A DNA stretch of 34,562 nucleotides from WJMT01 sp964456985 (GCA_964456985.1 CAYWDH010000030.1:1-34562), one strand, 5' to 3'. Shown: positions 24,186 to 34,184, numbered from the stretch's first letter. The notes: generated from the sequence alone by a model not told the origin. Numbers and translations: made by a program.

Positions 24186-26732
24186 ATGAGTGAATCCAAA
24201 CATTACCCGCCAAAGCTGGGCCAGAAGCTTCTTTCCTATCTGGCACGTTATGAACTAGAACACTCTATCTCCGGAGACTTCGGCGAAGAATTTAATGAGC
24301 GTATAAAGGAAAAAGGCAAGCTCAGGGCTTTCTTATGGTACTGGGGGCAGGTTCTCTATGCGCTTGCCGCCTATATCAAATTATCTTTCTTCATAGGAGT
24401 GGCTATGCTTAAAAACTATTTAAAGATCACATGGAGGAATATCAAAAACAATAAGGTCTACTCATTCATTAACATCATGGGACTGGCGGTAGGAATGGCT
24501 TCCTGCATTCTGATCCTTCTCTGGGTCAAGGATGAGCTGAGCTATGACAAATTCCACGAAAACTACAGCAACATCTACCAGACAAATGTTGAACTTCAGG
24601 GAACCAGATACGTTGACAATCCTTTAGCCCTGGCAAAGACTTTCAAGAATCAGTATCCGGAAGTGAAGAGAATCACGAGATACAGTTACAGATACTGGCT
24701 CATAAAACACGGGGACAATATCTATAATGAGAACGGAAGCCTGGTGGATGATGATTTCTTGAAGATATTTACCTTCCCGCTCCTCAAGGGAAATCCAGAG
24801 TCCGTTTTTGCCAGCAAGGATTCGATCGTTATCACAGAGCGCACCGCCTTTAAGTATTTCGGAAATCAGGACCCCATCGGTAAGTCACTCCTGATCAATA
24901 ACACTCTTGAGCTGATTGTGACCGGTGTTTTAAAAAATGTACCAAAAAACTCACACCTTCAGTTTGATTTTCTCGCTCCTATGAAGCTTATGGGTGAAAG
25001 AGGAGAAACCAGCTGGTCTTATGAAGCCTGGACCTACCCACAATTAGAGGAAAATGTTTCCCTCGAAGATTTTGAAAACAAAATCTCAGGATTCATCATG
25101 GAACATGATAAAAGGACAAACGAGGAAGAGATTCTTCACATCCGGCCTCTGTCAAAAGTCCATCTGTATTCGCTCAATGGAACGGATCCCATTCTTTATG
25201 TCTATATTTTCCTGGCTATTGCTTTTGCTGTACTGATCATTGCCTGCATTAACTTCATAAATCTTTCCACAGCCAGATCCAACACCCGTGCCAAAGAAAT
25301 CGGCATGAGAAAAGTTGTGGGAGCGGAAAGAACGGATATCATCAAGCAGTTCATCGGGGAATCGTTCATTTTATCCTTGATCGCTCTTCTGATATCTGTC
25401 ACTCTGGTTTATCTTTTTCTGCCTGCTTTCAATTCTCTTGCGGAAAAACAGATGACTCTGGATATATTCAGCAGTGTATCCGCCTGGTTCCTGCTGGCAG
25501 GGCTCATCCTCTTTACGGGTTTTGCAGCCGGAAGCTACCCTGCTTTTATGCTTTCATCATTCAAACCCCTGGATTCACTCAGAAGAGGAAAACTGCAGTC
25601 AGGCACCGGCGGTTTTGTATTGAGAAAGGTCCTGGTGGTCGGTCAATTCACTGCGACCATTGTCTTAATTATCGGGACTGTTGTCATGTACAAGCAGATG
25701 AATTACATCAAAAATAAAGACATAGGACTGGATAGAGAGCATGTGGTCGCCATCTCCCTGAACAGGGAATTGAGAGGATCCTACAAATCGTTTAAAAATG
25801 AGATCAAACAAAATTCACATATCATCAATGTTTCGGCTGCCCGGAGATATCCGACCAATATAGGGCATATGAATCCTGTCTACTGGGAAGGAAAGGGCCC
25901 TGAAAACTATGTCACTATGACCGATGCCTCTGTGGATTATGACTATTTCAAAACACTCGGTATGGAGATCATCCAGGGCCGGAGCTTTTCAGAAGAATAT
26001 CCAACTGATAAGCAAAATTATATTCTCAATGAGGAAGCGTTGAGGATCACCGGGCTGGAATCCCCCATTGGAAAGATGTTTTCCTGTTGGGATGATGAGG
26101 GAAAAATCATTGGTATTGTTAAAAATTTCAATGCCAGTTCCCTTCATAACGAGATAGAACCGGTCATTTTTACCATGTCCCAGCGGCACGGCTCTTACAG
26201 CTACATCTTTGTTAAGATCACACCCACTGATATTCCCGGAACTCTCGCTTATTTGAAAAAGAAAGCCGCTCAATTCGCTCCCAATAATCTATTCGAGTAC
26301 AGATTTCTTGATGATGTGTTCAACAGTCAGTATCAAAACGATGAACGGAGAGGCGAGATCTACAAATACTTCACATTTCTTGCCATATTTATTTCCTGTC
26401 TGGGGCTTTTCGGTATGGCTTCATTCACTGTGGAGCAGCGCACCAAAGAAATCGGGATCCGTAAGGTACTCGGTGCTTCCATGACAAATATCTTTCAGCT
26501 TATCTCCAAAGACTTTCTGATTCTTCTCTTCGTATCTAATGTGATTGCCTGGCCAGTGGCTTATTATCTTATGACCAAACTGCTGAGCAATTATGCCTAC
26601 CGGACATCCATATCTTTATGGATTTTTTTCGTTTCAGGGATGACTGCGGTTCTGGTAGCCCTTCTGACCGTGTGTGTGAAAATCGTCAGAGCAGCTCATG
26701 CCAATCCCGTAGACAGTCTTAGATATGAATAA
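24186..26732 (+). CDS. MacB/FtsX-like permease with N-terminal prefix
   Basis: 848 residues from ATG24186. The frame is open 120 nt further upstream to a TTG, but that stretch holds the AT-rich palindrome and encodes an implausible extension. A prefix (about 1-75; 'KLLSYLARYELEHSISGDFGEEF') is followed by TM1 ('MGLAVGMASCILILLWV'), a MacB_PCD-like periplasmic domain, a central TM trio beginning 'FLAIAFAVLIIACINFINLS', a further helix ('VVGQFTATIVLIIGTVVMY'), a second periplasmic domain and a C-terminal TM trio with 'KEIGIRKVLGASMTNI' and tail 'NPVDSLRYE'. It is about 30-40% similar by eye to the permease at 11575. No ATPase and no PadR gene are adjacent. Substrate unknown. Confidence 0.87.
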   Translation: MSESKHYPPKLGQKLLSYLARYELEHSISGDFGEEFNERIKEKGKLRAFLWYWGQVLYALAAYIKLSFFIGVAMLKNYLKITWRNIKNNKVYSFINIMGLAVGMASCILILLWVKDELSYDKFHENYSNIYQTNVELQGTRYVDNPLALAKTFKNQYPEVKRITRYSYRYWLIKHGDNIYNENGSLVDDDFLKIFTFPLLKGNPESVFASKDSIVITERTAFKYFGNQDPIGKSLLINNTLELIVTGVLKNVPKNSHLQFDFLAPMKLMGERGETSWSYEAWTYPQLEENVSLEDFENKISGFIMEHDKRTNEEEILHIRPLSKVHLYSLNGTDPILYVYIFLAIAFAVLIIACINFINLSTARSNTRAKEIGMRKVVGAERTDIIKQFIGESFILSLIALLISVTLVYLFLPAFNSLAEKQMTLDIFSSVSAWFLLAGLILFTGFAAGSYPAFMLSSFKPLDSLRRGKLQSGTGGFVLRKVLVVGQFTATIVLIIGTVVMYKQMNYIKNKDIGLDREHVVAISLNRELRGSYKSFKNEIKQNSHIINVSAARRYPTNIGHMNPVYWEGKGPENYVTMTDASVDYDYFKTLGMEIIQGRSFSEEYPTDKQNYILNEEALRITGLESPIGKMFSCWDDEGKIIGIVKNFNASSLHNEIEPVIFTMSQRHGSYSYIFVKITPTDIPGTLAYLKKKAAQFAPNNLFEYRFLDDVFNSQYQNDERRGEIYKYFTFLAIFISCLGLFGMASFTVEQRTKEIGIRKVLGASMTNIFQLISKDFLILLFVSNVIAWPVAYYLMTKLLSNYAYRTSISLWIFFVSGMTAVLVALLTVCVKIVRAAHANPVDSLRYE

Positions 26733-26950
26733 AAAATGAGCTAAATAAATCTAAAATTAATGTCCGCTCACGTACATCCAATGTTTCAGAAACGAACACT
26801 TTTCTTTGATACTTACACCTGTTATGATGAACTCACCTATAGGAACCGAATTGGCACAAAATATGCATACATAGATATCGATGGTATCTCCGGACAGAAG
26901 GTATATGATAATATCAAAGACTCTGAGAATGGTGAAAAGGAGAAAAACCC

Positions 26951-29605
26951 ATGTTCGACCTAGAAAAGGCGATTCGGGAATGGAAAAAGGATTTTCACAA
27001 ATACCCGGTCTTTGAAGACGGAATCATCGCTGATATCGAGCTTCATCTTCGAGATGAGTTTGAATCTCAGAAAAAAGCTGGACTGGATTCTGAGGAAGCA
27101 TTCCGTGCGGCCGTCACTCAAGTCGGAACACCAGAAACCCTCTCATCAGAATACAACAAAAACCGGCAGGTTAAACTCAACCGCCGCTCTCCTCTCCGTG
27201 TTTCCCGATTTATGCCAGCTCTCATCTGGAACTACATCAAGACGGCACTGCGGAAGATCAGACGCCATAAAGCCTACTCCTTTTCTAATATTATAGGATT
27301 GGCGATCGGAATGGCCTGCTGCATTCTGATCTTCTTTTATGTCAGCAACGAACTAAGTTATGACCGCTATCACAATGATTCAGATCGAATTTATAGGGTG
27401 GCTCAGAAAATCACCAGAGGTTCTGTTGAAAGAGATTTCGCAAGAGTAGCGGCTCCCCTGATTCCGGCTATAAGAGAGAACTTTCCTGAAGTCGAACATG
27501 CGGTGCGTTTTCAGACATTCGCATGGATGCAAAATCTCATAAAGCATAATGATAAGAAATTTTACGAAGACAGGGTAATGATCGCCGAGAATGACATATT
27601 CAACGTCTTATCCATTCCTTTCATTGAAGGAAATCCGGAAACGGCATTGACCAGGCCAAAAACCGTTGTCATCTCTGAGCATATGGCCCAAAAATACTTT
27701 GACGTAGAAGACCCGCTAGGAAAGACTCTGGAGATGTATGGAGATAACTTTGAAGTCACAGGAATTGTTGCCAATCCTCCTGAGAACACTCATATTCCTT
27801 ATGGTTTTATTGTCTCAATACTAGGATGGGAGAAGGTTTGGAATTTTGATAACTGGGGTTGGACAGGGTTTTATGCTTATGTCAAACTCAAATCCCATGT
27901 CAATCCCCGTGCCTTTGAAGATAAGATCCGTCATATCGCTGATAAGTATATCTCCGAAGAACTCGAAGAATCTGGTGTGACTGTTTCTTTTTATCTGCAG
28001 CCGATTCAAAGCATCCATCTCCATTCCAACTTGACCACAGAAATCGAAGCTCCTGGGAATCCTGTCTATATATACATTTTTTCAGTGATCGGATTTCTCA
28101 TACTCTTCGTCTCGTGCGTTAATTTTATAAATCTTTCTACTGCCCGGTCCGCAACCAGGGCAAAAGAAGTCGGAATACGCAAGGTAGTAGGGGCACACAG
28201 ATCTCAACTGGCATTCCAGTTCTTAGGTGAGACTATTCTGATGTGTGGAGCAGCTCTTTGTATCGCTTTAGTGTTCGTCACTCAGATATTGCCATTCTTC
28301 AATAATTTATCGGGGAAACATTTTGAGCTTGAGGTTTTGTTAAAGCCTGTTAACATTGCTGTTTATCTCGGACTTGCTGCCATTGTAGGGATTGCCTCGG
28401 GAACATACCCTGCCTTCCTTCTTTCACTTTTCAAACCTGTGCGGACTCTCAAAGGCTCTTTTGATCCGGAAACCAAAAATGTTTCTTTAAGAAAAATTCT
28501 TGTTGTTAGCCAGTTCTCCATTACAATCTTCCTCATAATCGCTACATTTATCGTGTTCAGGCAGGTCAGTTTCATGAAAAACCAATACCTGGGATTTGAA
28601 AAAGAACAGAAGCTGATTATACCTGCTACATTCCATAATAATCAGGAATCCATAAAAGCTGAATTTCTAAGACACCCATCCATAAAAGGAGCGGCAGCCA
28701 TATGGAGCGCTCCGGGGAGACAAACAAACTTGCTTGAAGCCAGATTGACCGGGGAAGTGAAGGAAAATGCCCAGAGCATGGATTTTCTTTATGTCGACCA
28801 AGATTTCATCCCTGAATACAAGATCAAAATGGCAGCAGGAAGAAATTTTCAGAAAGAAATAACCACGGATACCTACGATTCTTTCATAATCAATGAGACA
28901 GCATCACAAGCCTTTGGATTTAAATCTGCTGAGGAAGCCTTAGGCAAACAGATCTATGAGGGAGGTTCCGGGAATGTAGCCCCTATTATCGGTGTAACAA
29001 CGGATTTCCACTTCAAAGGTCTTCAGACTCGAGTAGAACCGCTTGTGATGCAGCTGCGTCCGGATATGTTTCGATATCTTAGTCTGACTTTAAACACAGA
29101 TAATTTTAAAGATACTCTCTCTTTTATTGAAAAAAGATGGGATGAACTCCAACTGGGTGACGTTTTCAGTTATTTCTTCCTCGATGAAGACTTCAACCGC
29201 CAATACAGTTCTGAAGAAAAAATAGGTCAAATGTTTGGTGCCTTCACACTGATTGCCATTTTTATATCCTGCTTGGGTCTTGCCGGATTGGTCTCCTTCT
29301 CAGCTGAACAAAGGACTAAAGAAATCGGGATAAGAAAAGTGCTTGGAGCTTCTGTTCCGAATATCCTTGTTCTTCTGTCCAAAGAATTCATGATATTGGT
29401 CCTTCTTTCCAACCTTATAGCCTGGCCTATTGCTTATTTTTCTATGCAGAAATGGCTCCAAAATTTTGCCTATCAGACACATTTGGGGCTAGGGATATTT
29501 TTTTCCTCAGGAATGCTCGCTCTGGGAATATCTCTCATTACAGTAAGTTATCAATCCATCAAGACAGCCACAGCCAATCCCGCAGACTCCCTCCAATATG
29601 AATAA
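26951..29605 (+). CDS. MacB/FtsX-like permease with a second type of N-terminal prefix
   Basis: 884 residues. The prefix (about 1-75; 'DIELHLRDEF', 'GLDSEEAFRAAVTQVG') is of the HAAS-like permease-prefix type and differs from the other two in this window. The rest is standard: TM1 ('IIGLAIGMACCILIFFYV'), MacB_PCD-like domain, central helices ('VIGFLILFVSCVNFINLS'), a later helix ('ILVVSQFSITIFLIIATFI'), second periplasmic domain, 'KEIGIRKVLGASVPNI' and tail 'NPADSLQYE'. GGAG lies 8 nt before ATG26951. It follows the previous permease with a 218-bp gap and probably has its own regulation. No ATPase is nearby. Confidence 0.87.
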   Translation: MFDLEKAIREWKKDFHKYPVFEDGIIADIELHLRDEFESQKKAGLDSEEAFRAAVTQVGTPETLSSEYNKNRQVKLNRRSPLRVSRFMPALIWNYIKTALRKIRRHKAYSFSNIIGLAIGMACCILIFFYVSNELSYDRYHNDSDRIYRVAQKITRGSVERDFARVAAPLIPAIRENFPEVEHAVRFQTFAWMQNLIKHNDKKFYEDRVMIAENDIFNVLSIPFIEGNPETALTRPKTVVISEHMAQKYFDVEDPLGKTLEMYGDNFEVTGIVANPPENTHIPYGFIVSILGWEKVWNFDNWGWTGFYAYVKLKSHVNPRAFEDKIRHIADKYISEELEESGVTVSFYLQPIQSIHLHSNLTTEIEAPGNPVYIYIFSVIGFLILFVSCVNFINLSTARSATRAKEVGIRKVVGAHRSQLAFQFLGETILMCGAALCIALVFVTQILPFFNNLSGKHFELEVLLKPVNIAVYLGLAAIVGIASGTYPAFLLSLFKPVRTLKGSFDPETKNVSLRKILVVSQFSITIFLIIATFIVFRQVSFMKNQYLGFEKEQKLIIPATFHNNQESIKAEFLRHPSIKGAAAIWSAPGRQTNLLEARLTGEVKENAQSMDFLYVDQDFIPEYKIKMAAGRNFQKEITTDTYDSFIINETASQAFGFKSAEEALGKQIYEGGSGNVAPIIGVTTDFHFKGLQTRVEPLVMQLRPDMFRYLSLTLNTDNFKDTLSFIEKRWDELQLGDVFSYFFLDEDFNRQYSSEEKIGQMFGAFTLIAIFISCLGLAGLVSFSAEQRTKEIGIRKVLGASVPNILVLLSKEFMILVLLSNLIAWPIAYFSMQKWLQNFAYQTHLGLGIFFSSGMLALGISLITVSYQSIKTATANPADSLQYE

Positions 29606-29739
29606 GATTTGTAATTTAGGGTTGGATCATGCTAGGATATTGATATTACTAGAATTAATTCGATTTTGAGGGCTATTTCAAGCGTTAAATGGCACTTTTC
29701 ACCTCCAAAAAACATATTCTACGAGGAGCAGAAAAAATC

Positions 29740-30216
29740 ATGATCGAATTTGAACCAATCGGGATCATCCACAGTCCCTTTGTCGGGACAGAGGGAATGC
29801 CCATCCAACCAGCAGGTGCAACAGGTATCAAAGGCACTGTGGATGTCTTTGAAAGGTATCGTCCGGGATTAAAAGACCTCGACAGCTTCTCCCACATCAT
29901 CCTGATCTATGCTTTCCACAAAGCCAAAGGATTCAAACTGCAGGTGGTGCCGTTTATGGATTCCAAGCTCAGAGGATTGTTCGCTACACGAGCTCCCAAA
30001 CGGCCCAACCCGATCGGGCTATCTGTAGTAAAGCTCAATAAGATCAGTGACGGAGTGCTGCATGTGGAAAACATAGATATTCTTGACGGAACTCCCCTTC
30101 TTGATATCAAACCTTATGTTCCGGAATTCGATAAACCGGCTCAAATCCGAACAGGATGGCTGGAAAAAGCCAAGAAGACTGTTTTTCATAAGAAATCAGA
30201 CGACCGGTTTAAATAG
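29740..30216 (+). CDS. trmO: tRNA (adenine-N6)-methyltransferase TrmO (TsaA family)
   Basis: 158 residues of the TsaA/TrmO (UPF0066) family, which adds the methyl group to N6-threonylcarbamoyladenosine at position 37 of some tRNAs. Family motifs are visible: 'PIGIIHSPF' at the N-terminus, 'LKDLDSFSHIILIYAFHK', 'FATRAPKRPNPIGLS' (the SAM-binding signature) and 'DILDGTPLLDIKPYVPEFD'. The length is that of the short, single-domain members. ATG29740 is preferred, with GAGGAG upstream; an ATG at 29689 would add 17 residues lacking conservation. The gene lies 134 nt after a permease gene, with no evident functional link. Confidence 0.92.
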   Translation: MIEFEPIGIIHSPFVGTEGMPIQPAGATGIKGTVDVFERYRPGLKDLDSFSHIILIYAFHKAKGFKLQVVPFMDSKLRGLFATRAPKRPNPIGLSVVKLNKISDGVLHVENIDILDGTPLLDIKPYVPEFDKPAQIRTGWLEKAKKTVFHKKSDDRFK

Positions 30217-30291
30217 CATCTTAAATTTTTTCTAATGTCTCCTTTTGTTGTTTTTTTCAGTTTTTTCAGCATCTGTTTGGCATTGTCATTA

Positions 30292-30372
30292 TCAGGTCGA
30301 AATAGGGTTGCCGTCTTCCTGAGCCAATGTTGGTATAACAAGAACAAGCATTGCTATCGATGTGACAAACAT
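30292..30372 (-). pseudogene. Possible remnant of a secreted protein gene (signal peptide only)
   Basis: A 26-codon frame encodes what looks like a complete signal peptide ('MFVTSIAMLVLVIPTLAQ') and stops after 8 more residues. In the neighbouring frame, coding-like sequence rich in Lys and Leu ('AKQMLKKLKKTTK') continues toward 30240, as if a frameshift had occurred. There is no SD. It could equally be chance. Confidence 0.22.
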
Positions 30373-30406
30373 TTTTTTTAACTGAATCTATAACTTTTTG
30401 CCTTTC

Positions 30407-32044
30407 TTAAATAACTCCAATTCGTTTTCTGAAATATTCGAGGAAAAACTCCTTGCCATATCTCCAGTTACCAGGTGCCCCTCGATTTCCGCTCCAGCGC
30501 CATTTTCCTTCCCAAAATATGAAGACATATGTATCTTCAAGCTCTTCTCCCGGAGCACTGGTTATATAAACCGGCCAGAGAGTGAATTCTTCGGGATTTT
30601 GGGGAGGAACAGGAGCTCTGAGAATTATATTTTTTATATACCACTTTTCGCTTTCACGTAAGTTCTTCTTCATTTCAGCTTCTTCTTTTTTGTCTGCAGG
30701 TTCCTTCATACCTGGTCTTACTTCTTCATATATATCAAGGTCCTGAAAATGATGAGCCGAGAGAAAAGAAAGAAATGTATGCAGCGGTGTTGACAGGTTT
30801 TGGTATTTATTCCCGTTTAAGATCTGTCCACGTATTGTGTAGAATTCCTCAATCCCCGCCTCTTCTTCCCTTCCCATCTTGGAGACGAGAAAAGGATCCT
30901 CTTTACTCTTTCTCCATTCCTCGAGATAATCCCTCCAGGCTACAATTTCTTCAAAAGGAATATCCGGAAGACTTCTTATAAATGATTTCAATTCAAAAAA
31001 GAATTTCTCCGGTTCGTCGGCAAAAGGGCTGTGCGATGATCTTTCAAACATTACAAGCCTGGACCCCGGATGGTTTTCATGCAGGATTTCCGGCTTATCC
31101 GTATTCCATGTTAAATCCCAAACACCTTCCATAATGATGGTGGGAATAGGACAGTTATTAAAAGCGCCCTGCAGATCGATTCTGTTTATACTGAGATGCA
31201 TATCATCCCGAAAGTGCGGAGCCGGCATCCATTCATAGAGAGCCATCTGAGCCAGCTCTTCCCGAGTAGGCCGGTAGAAATTTTGCCGTTTCCAGGAACC
31301 ATTGAGATGCCAGTTGAACAAAAATATCTCATTCTCTTTATCCTGTGAAATTTCCCCTTCTTCAATCAACTCTGATATCTCTCTGTTGATTTCTCTCATG
31401 CGCTGTTTTTCCTCATCAGAGATGTAATCATACTCCCGAGAGGGCTTTAACCGAATATACACCCCTGTTGATGACCCTACAAGTACAAGACCGGCGATAC
31501 ACTCCGGATGCTGCGTTGCATAATACTGAGCAAGAAATCCCCCGTAAGAGTGTCCGAGGACAACCCATTTTTTAATATTCAGAGCTCTTCGGAGACTTTC
31601 CAAATCCCTTACAGCCTGATCAACCGAATACCTTTTTCCCCGCTGGTAATCAGAAAGACCGCATCCCCGCTGATCGTAGTAGATAACGCGCGAAAATTTT
31701 TTTGCCCTTGAAAAGTGAGGATGGAAATAATGATGAGTAGATCCAGGCCCTCCATGGATCAATACAAGGGGTATTCCCTTCCCCTCTTCTTCAACGTAAA
31801 GTTCCGCATCACCTACACTTATACGTTTCTTTATTAACTGTAAGCGATCACACCAACGTTCAACCCGGGGAATCTCTGTAACCAACTCTTCTTCGATGTA
31901 TACCACTCGATCCAGAACAGTTTCCCGGCCTTCCATTTTCGGAAATTTCTGCCCCTTGCATCCTTGAATGAGAGAAGTCAAAAAAACCGCAAAAAATACA
32001 ACCAGTATCTTCGATGTGAAAAAAACTCTCATTATTTTTTTCAT
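30407..32044 (-). CDS. Alpha/beta-hydrolase lipoprotein (proline iminopeptidase-like)
   Basis: 545 residues from ATG32044, chosen because AGGAG sits 7 nt upstream; two earlier in-frame starts reach to 32089. A signal sequence ends in Cys29 ('TSLIQGC'), a probable lipidation site. The hydrolase domain (about 75-355) has the oxyanion motif 'HGGPG' (97-101), the nucleophile elbow 'GHSYGG' with Ser166, the acid Asp310 ('GVWDLTW') and His338 ('SSHSPFADEP'). This is the triad and layout of S33 prolyl iminopeptidases, which release N-terminal proline from peptides. The C-terminal about 190 residues are an unassigned extension not usual in the family. It follows the serine-hydrolase gene by 140 nt in the same direction. 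Confidence 0.85.
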   Translation of the reverse strand: MKKIMRVFFTSKILVVFFAVFLTSLIQGCKGQKFPKMEGRETVLDRVVYIEEELVTEIPRVERWCDRLQLIKKRISVGDAELYVEEEGKGIPLVLIHGGPGSTHHYFHPHFSRAKKFSRVIYYDQRGCGLSDYQRGKRYSVDQAVRDLESLRRALNIKKWVVLGHSYGGFLAQYYATQHPECIAGLVLVGSSTGVYIRLKPSREYDYISDEEKQRMREINREISELIEEGEISQDKENEIFLFNWHLNGSWKRQNFYRPTREELAQMALYEWMPAPHFRDDMHLSINRIDLQGAFNNCPIPTIIMEGVWDLTWNTDKPEILHENHPGSRLVMFERSSHSPFADEPEKFFFELKSFIRSLPDIPFEEIVAWRDYLEEWRKSKEDPFLVSKMGREEEAGIEEFYTIRGQILNGNKYQNLSTPLHTFLSFLSAHHFQDLDIYEEVRPGMKEPADKKEEAEMKKNLRESEKWYIKNIILRAPVPPQNPEEFTLWPVYITSAPGEELEDTYVFIFWEGKWRWSGNRGAPGNWRYGKEFFLEYFRKRIGVI

Positions 32045-32184
32045 CGATTCTCTCCTTTTCATAATCCCGTCCCCTTTTAATTTAACCAACCCGACAGATC
32101 ATTCAAGACCCATTTGTCTTGCATACTGAAAACAATTATATTCTAATTTCTTTTTATTTAAAAAAAAGATGTACTCGTTGTTGT

Positions 32185-34080
32185 CTAATATGCCCACAAT
32201 CTCAATCCAATGACTCCCCAATAAGTCAGATACAACGTTATTCCGATACAGGCCAACGAAAGGATGAGAGTATAAATACGATCGAGCCTTTTAACAGGCT
32301 TTAAAAAACTCTTTAATGAGATATATAAACTCAATACTGACAATCCTGCAAAAACCAGCGTTGAGAGAAACAACACCACATTGGCAGGAATCTTTTGTCC
32401 TATTTCCAGTATTGACGGTCTGGAAACCATAATGATCGCCAAACCCAATACAAGAGATAATACAGCGAAAAGCGGAACCACTCTCATCCTTATGAACATA
32501 GGTCGGTTTTTCTTGCGCCTTAACAGTTTGTAAAGATACACTGGGACCCAGAAAAGAGAATAAACAATCGCTGACATCATAATGATCAAAGCGCCAAAAA
32601 CAAGAATCCTGTAAACAACAATCTTCCACTTTGAGGTTTTTTCATAATAAAAGCTTTGCGTTGTGAGAATCCTTTTGCCATCGGAATTTTCTGTGAATAC
32701 AGCGGTTGCTTCCGGGTCATCCGGCCGCCTGAATAAATTCTCCGAAACAGGAATATAGGGCTGCGGAGTGTCCATAAAGAATTTTCTATAGAATTTGTCA
32801 TCCTTATGAAAAATTGTGACCCCTCCTGATAGAATTTCACCAAACTCACCGAGCCTCATCCTGGGATTACGGGGTGCATAATAGCCACAGATGCTCTTTA
32901 TCTGACTTTCCGAAAGAGATACCTCCGGAGGAGGTGTGATGAGCCCCACTTGAGAGTCCATATAATCTTTTAATACAGAAAATAAATCATCGTAGAATAT
33001 CGTATCAAATGAGTTCTGCAGAACCACATAACCAATCCCATTATCGAGGTTATAGTCGTATTCTGCAAGGAAACCTGGGACCGCACCGCCATGACCATAC
33101 CATTTTGCTCTGGTACGATACCTTGTTCCAATCCCAAAACTGCAGCCGGACTCTAAACCGGCTCTGGCTGCAAGGGTCGACTCGGGTTTCCCTATCCTAT
33201 TAAACAATTCTTCACTAATTATTTGCTCCCCGTCCACAGAACCACGGTTAAGCATGAAACGAATGAAAAGAGCCATTTCTTTGATGGATGTATTTAGAGC
33301 ACCAGCCGGCTCATCATAATCATACCAGGTAGGAAATGGTTTGGTATTCTTACCATATCCAACAGCAAGCAACCGCCTGCATTCTTCAGAGCTTCCGATT
33401 GTAGCTGTTTTCATTCCTATGGGCACCAATATTTTCTGTTTCATGTAGTCTTCGTAATTCTGTCCGCTTACTTTTTCGAGCACATATCCCGCCAGAGTAA
33501 AACCAGGACTTGAGTAGCTGAAACATGTGCCCGGTCTCCATCGGACTTTACGTAGGTGCGCTTTGGCTTCAAGCGCTTGCTTCAAAGAGACAATAGGTTT
33601 TTTAAAATAAAACCAGTTTGGGTGCGAGTCTTCAAATCCGGAAGAATGCTCAAGCAGATGAACGATTCTGACTGGATCTGTATCTTTCCATGGATTGTCT
33701 ATCTCAATTTCAGGTGCAATATCCCTTACTGGTGTGTTCAGATCGATCCTTCCCTCATCCAGAAGCTTTAGAAATCCAAGCCCTGTGAAACTCTTAGTGC
33801 ACGACCCAATGCAAAAATGAGTATCTTCTGTCACGGGCTCTTTGGTTTCCAGGTTAGCGAATCCGAACGTTCCGATCCAGTCAATAGAATTAGTTGTTAT
33901 GATTGCCACAGCCGCACCGGGTATGTTTGTTTCTTCTATAATACCTTCTATCCTTGTCTTTAACTCATCAATGGTCTGTGGAGTACTCTTTTCGGTCTTT
34001 TCATTGGGATTTTCTTGACTTCCCGCGTTAAAACCACAAAAAAAGAATGATGCGATGACTAAACATAAGAATTTTTTCAT
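32185..34080 (-). CDS. Beta-lactamase-fold serine hydrolase with C-terminal membrane domain
   Basis: 631 residues. After a signal peptide (1-20) comes a class C beta-lactamase/DD-peptidase-like domain (about 35-390). It has Ser93-x-x-Lys96 ('GSCTKSF'), Tyr190-Ser-Ser192 where Tyr-x-Asn is usual, and His331-Gly-Gly333 ('YGHGGAVPGF') at the KTG position. An extra soluble segment (about 395-480) follows, and then four TM helices, e.g. 'ILVFGALIIMMSAIVYSLF', 'LFAVLSLVLGLAIIMV', 'VVLFLSTLVFAGLSVL' and 'LILSLACIGITLYLTYWG'. Such enzymes act as esterases or D-aminopeptidases rather than true lactamases. GAGGTGG precedes the ATG. The stop of a short orphan frame overlaps this ATG as ATGA. Confidence 0.87.
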   Translation of the reverse strand: MKKFLCLVIASFFFCGFNAGSQENPNEKTEKSTPQTIDELKTRIEGIIEETNIPGAAVAIITTNSIDWIGTFGFANLETKEPVTEDTHFCIGSCTKSFTGLGFLKLLDEGRIDLNTPVRDIAPEIEIDNPWKDTDPVRIVHLLEHSSGFEDSHPNWFYFKKPIVSLKQALEAKAHLRKVRWRPGTCFSYSSPGFTLAGYVLEKVSGQNYEDYMKQKILVPIGMKTATIGSSEECRRLLAVGYGKNTKPFPTWYDYDEPAGALNTSIKEMALFIRFMLNRGSVDGEQIISEELFNRIGKPESTLAARAGLESGCSFGIGTRYRTRAKWYGHGGAVPGFLAEYDYNLDNGIGYVVLQNSFDTIFYDDLFSVLKDYMDSQVGLITPPPEVSLSESQIKSICGYYAPRNPRMRLGEFGEILSGGVTIFHKDDKFYRKFFMDTPQPYIPVSENLFRRPDDPEATAVFTENSDGKRILTTQSFYYEKTSKWKIVVYRILVFGALIIMMSAIVYSLFWVPVYLYKLLRRKKNRPMFIRMRVVPLFAVLSLVLGLAIIMVSRPSILEIGQKIPANVVLFLSTLVFAGLSVLSLYISLKSFLKPVKRLDRIYTLILSLACIGITLYLTYWGVIGLRLWAY

Positions 34081-34184
34081 TGTTCCACCTCGTTTAATTC
34101 ACTGCCTTTATCTAGAACTTCTCCCCTCAACCTTGCTCGAAAAACCGACACAGCCTGGATTTCATATGTATTAGGATTCATCAT
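34077..34184 (-). pseudogene. Orphan short frame overlapping the serine-hydrolase start (fragment?)
   Basis: The minus-strand frame is open from 34247 to a TGA at 34079-34077 that overlaps the next ATG as ATGA. From the first ATG (34184) it gives 35 residues ending in 'VFRARLRGEVLDKGSELNE'; open codons upstream continue in protein-like sequence. There is no SD at the ATG. It may be the 3' relic of a gene once coupled to the hydrolase, or a short leader peptide. No family was recognised. Confidence 0.3.

Noticed and set aside
26760..26963. 67-codon plus-strand frame between two permease genes
   Set aside because: It overlaps the well-supported start of the next permease, has no SD and no family features, and its composition looks random. 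The gap is better read as a leader region.
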